Below the pieces are notes generated by a model that saw only the letters and a list, made by a program, of their open reading frames with translations, was not told where the DNA came from and made no database searches. A stretch of DNA of 36,160 nucleotides from Bacteroidales bacterium (GTDB lineage: Bacteria; Bacteroidota; Bacteroidia; Bacteroidales; Paludibacteraceae): assembly GCA_012837685.1 (NCBI GenBank), contig DUQS01000034.1, positions 1 to 36,160 of the forward strand, written 5' to 3'. The translations under genes and the position numbers were made by a program. Positions within the stretch are counted from its first letter, which is position 1. Every line of letters starts with the position of its first letter. Positions 35,061-36,160 of this stretch are shown one piece after another.

Positions 35061-35735
35061 ATGTTAATTATCGGAATTGCCGGAGGTACCGGTTCGGGAA
35101 AAACCACAGTCGTACAGAAAATTATCGAAAGCCTTCCCCCGGGCGAAGTTGTTCTACTACCACAAGACTCTTACTATAAAGACAGTAGCCACGTACCGGT
35201 AGAAGAACGCCAATTTATCAACTTCGACCATCCTGACGCCTTTGATTGGGCACTGCTGTCAAAGCAACTAAATATGCTAAAGGAAGGTAAAAGCATCGAA
35301 CAACCCACCTACTCTTACATTACCTGCACACGCCAGCCCGAAACCATACATATAGAGCCGCGTGACGTAGTCATTGTCGAAGGAATTTTGGCATTGTGCG
35401 ACCCGAAACTGCGTAGCCAAATGAACTTAAAAGTGTTTGTGGATGCCGACCCCGATGAACGTCTGATACGCGTCATTAGTCGCGACGTGGTAGAACGCGG
35501 ACGCACTGCCGAAATGGTAATGGAACGCTACACACACGTGTTGAAGCCCATGCATCTGCAATTCATAGAACCGACAAAACGCTACGCCGACCTCATTGTA
35601 CCGCAAGGCGGAAACAATAAAGTAGCTATCGATATTCTCACCATGTACATCGAAAAGAACCTAAAAAACTCAACAAAAAATAAGTTTTGCTATGCAGTAC
35701 ATTCCATTGGAAAAAATACTGTTTCTCGATATTGA
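35061..35735 (+). CDS. udk: Uridine kinase
   Basis: The 224-residue P-loop kinase has Walker A GGTGSGKT at residues 8-15, the PQDSYYKD and NFDHPDAFDW segments and the EGILAL motif. It phosphorylates uridine and cytidine using ATP or GTP in pyrimidine salvage. Udk usually ends near residue 205-210; here about 20 extra residues (after IEKNLKN) have no family resemblance and overlap the next gene by 44 bases. One additional A in the A-run near 35675-35681 would create a stop there. The frame therefore may reflect an assembly or sequencing slip, or a genuine overlap. The catalytic part is intact. Confidence 0.93.
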   Translation: MLIIGIAGGTGSGKTTVVQKIIESLPPGEVVLLPQDSYYKDSSHVPVEERQFINFDHPDAFDWALLSKQLNMLKEGKSIEQPTYSYITCTRQPETIHIEPRDVVIVEGILALCDPKLRSQMNLKVFVDADPDERLIRVISRDVVERGRTAEMVMERYTHVLKPMHLQFIEPTKRYADLIVPQGGNNKVAIDILTMYIEKNLKNSTKNKFCYAVHSIGKNTVSRY

Positions 35736-36160
35736 GACCGTTCCGCAAACGGAATCGTTAGATAACTTGCCGCCCGAACTGCGTCTTTTGTGGAAAGAAA
35801 AATTCAACACCATAAAACTGCGCATGCCCGAAAAATATGAAACGGAAACAACAGCCGAAGAAGGCTATAAAAAAAGTGCCGGTATTTATTCCGAATTTGC
35901 AAAAGTTGTCTGCATTTCTGTCGGTTTTATCTACTTTAAAGATAAAGAAATGTACATCAAAGTAAAATCTTTTGCCGGTGATGACGAAATTCAGTTGCTA
36001 AATGATTTTGCCGCAATGATGGAAAAACAGCCACAATACTACCTATGCGGACACAATATCAAAGAGTTTGATATTCCTTTTTTGTGCCGACGTATGTTGG
36101 TAAACGGAATTACTATTCCCCTCTCTATGAATGTTGCCGGCAAAAAGCCTTGGGAAACAA
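35692..36160 (+). CDS. 3'-5' exonuclease, PolB-like DnaQ fold (5' part, truncated by the window)
   Basis: The frame from ATG at 35692 stays open to the window end, giving 156 visible residues. ExoI motif is FLDIETVP with D13 and E15, and ExoII is CGHNIKEFDIPFLCRR. This fits the predicted PolB-like 3'-5' exonuclease family (DNA_pol_B_exo2), a stand-alone DEDD nuclease. ExoIII lies beyond the edge. Its role is not known; single-strand DNA or RNA trimming is expected from the fold. It overlaps the udk reading frame by 44 bases, and the two probably share a transcript. Confidence 0.85.
   Translation, partial: MQYIPLEKILFLDIETVPQTESLDNLPPELRLLWKEKFNTIKLRMPEKYETETTAEEGYKKSAGIYSEFAKVVCISVGFIYFKDKEMYIKVKSFAGDDEIQLLNDFAAMMEKQPQYYLCGHNIKEFDIPFLCRRMLVNGITIPLSMNVAGKKPWET

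Noticed and set aside
1-36160. CRISPR arrays, insertion sequences, prophage genes, tRNA genes
   Set aside because: No regularly spaced repeats, transposase, integrase or phage-like genes, and no tRNA-like cloverleaf was seen in the short intergenic gaps.

Overview
This window looks like an ordinary chromosomal core segment from a member of the Bacteroidetes, most likely Bacteroidales. The reasons are the gene content (DUF4301, a DUF1343/NamZ protein, a DUF2520-KdsC-UbiA-Maf cluster, a YihY protein with a C-terminal extension, a B12-dependent ribonucleotide reductase), the A+T-rich intergenic DNA, and Bacteroidetes-type promoters (TTTG-N19-TAnnTTTG) ahead of several genes, the clearest being rnpB and rlmD. 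There is no insertion sequence, prophage, CRISPR array, tRNA or 16S/23S/5S rRNA gene, or integrase. The window is gene-dense, and only one gap exceeds 300 bases (4991-5418).

Layout from left to right. Positions 1-2297 hold the end of a FecB/BtuF-type binding protein, a FecCD permease and an ATPase: a siderophore, heme or cobalamin importer. Facing it on the minus strand is nrdJ, an adenosylcobalamin-dependent ribonucleotide reductase. Positions 5419-12442 carry an NfeD-type membrane protease, tgt, an LptF/LptG-family permease and mfd. Positions 12579-16017 form a tight run of five genes: nitroreductase, DUF2520 oxidoreductase, KdsC-type phosphatase, UbiA prenyltransferase and Maf. On the minus strand follow rel ((p)ppGpp synthetase/hydrolase) and an M23 peptidase upstream of it. 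Then come alaS and trpS (plus), and a minus block of cca, rlmD, serC and thrS. The RNase P RNA gene rnpB (about 29562-29926) begins a plus-strand run of yihY, a NamZ-type exo-muramidase and a DUF4301 protein, ending in a clear terminator. The window closes with a YhcC-type radical SAM protein, uridine kinase and a truncated 3'-5' exonuclease gene.

Several genes serve tRNA and rRNA biology (tgt, alaS, trpS, cca, rlmD, thrS, rnpB). Others serve the cell envelope (LptF/G, KdsC, M23, NamZ, possibly DUF4301). Corrected starts are proposed for the nitroreductase, M23 peptidase, rlmD, thrS and yihY; for yihY the longer reading frame would begin inside rnpB.

I did not find a clear new system. The best lead is the DUF4301 protein. 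Its motifs follow the order seen in UDP-sugar pyrophosphorylase-type nucleotidyltransferases, and it sits directly behind a peptidoglycan exo-muramidase, which raises the idea of a MurNAc salvage role. Other points worth checking are loss of two of four zinc ligands in Tgt, a 13-bp perfect inverted repeat in the nrdJ/nfeD gap, a C-terminal extension on the ABC ATPase, and a 44-base overlap of udk with the next gene that one extra A in a homopolymer would remove.
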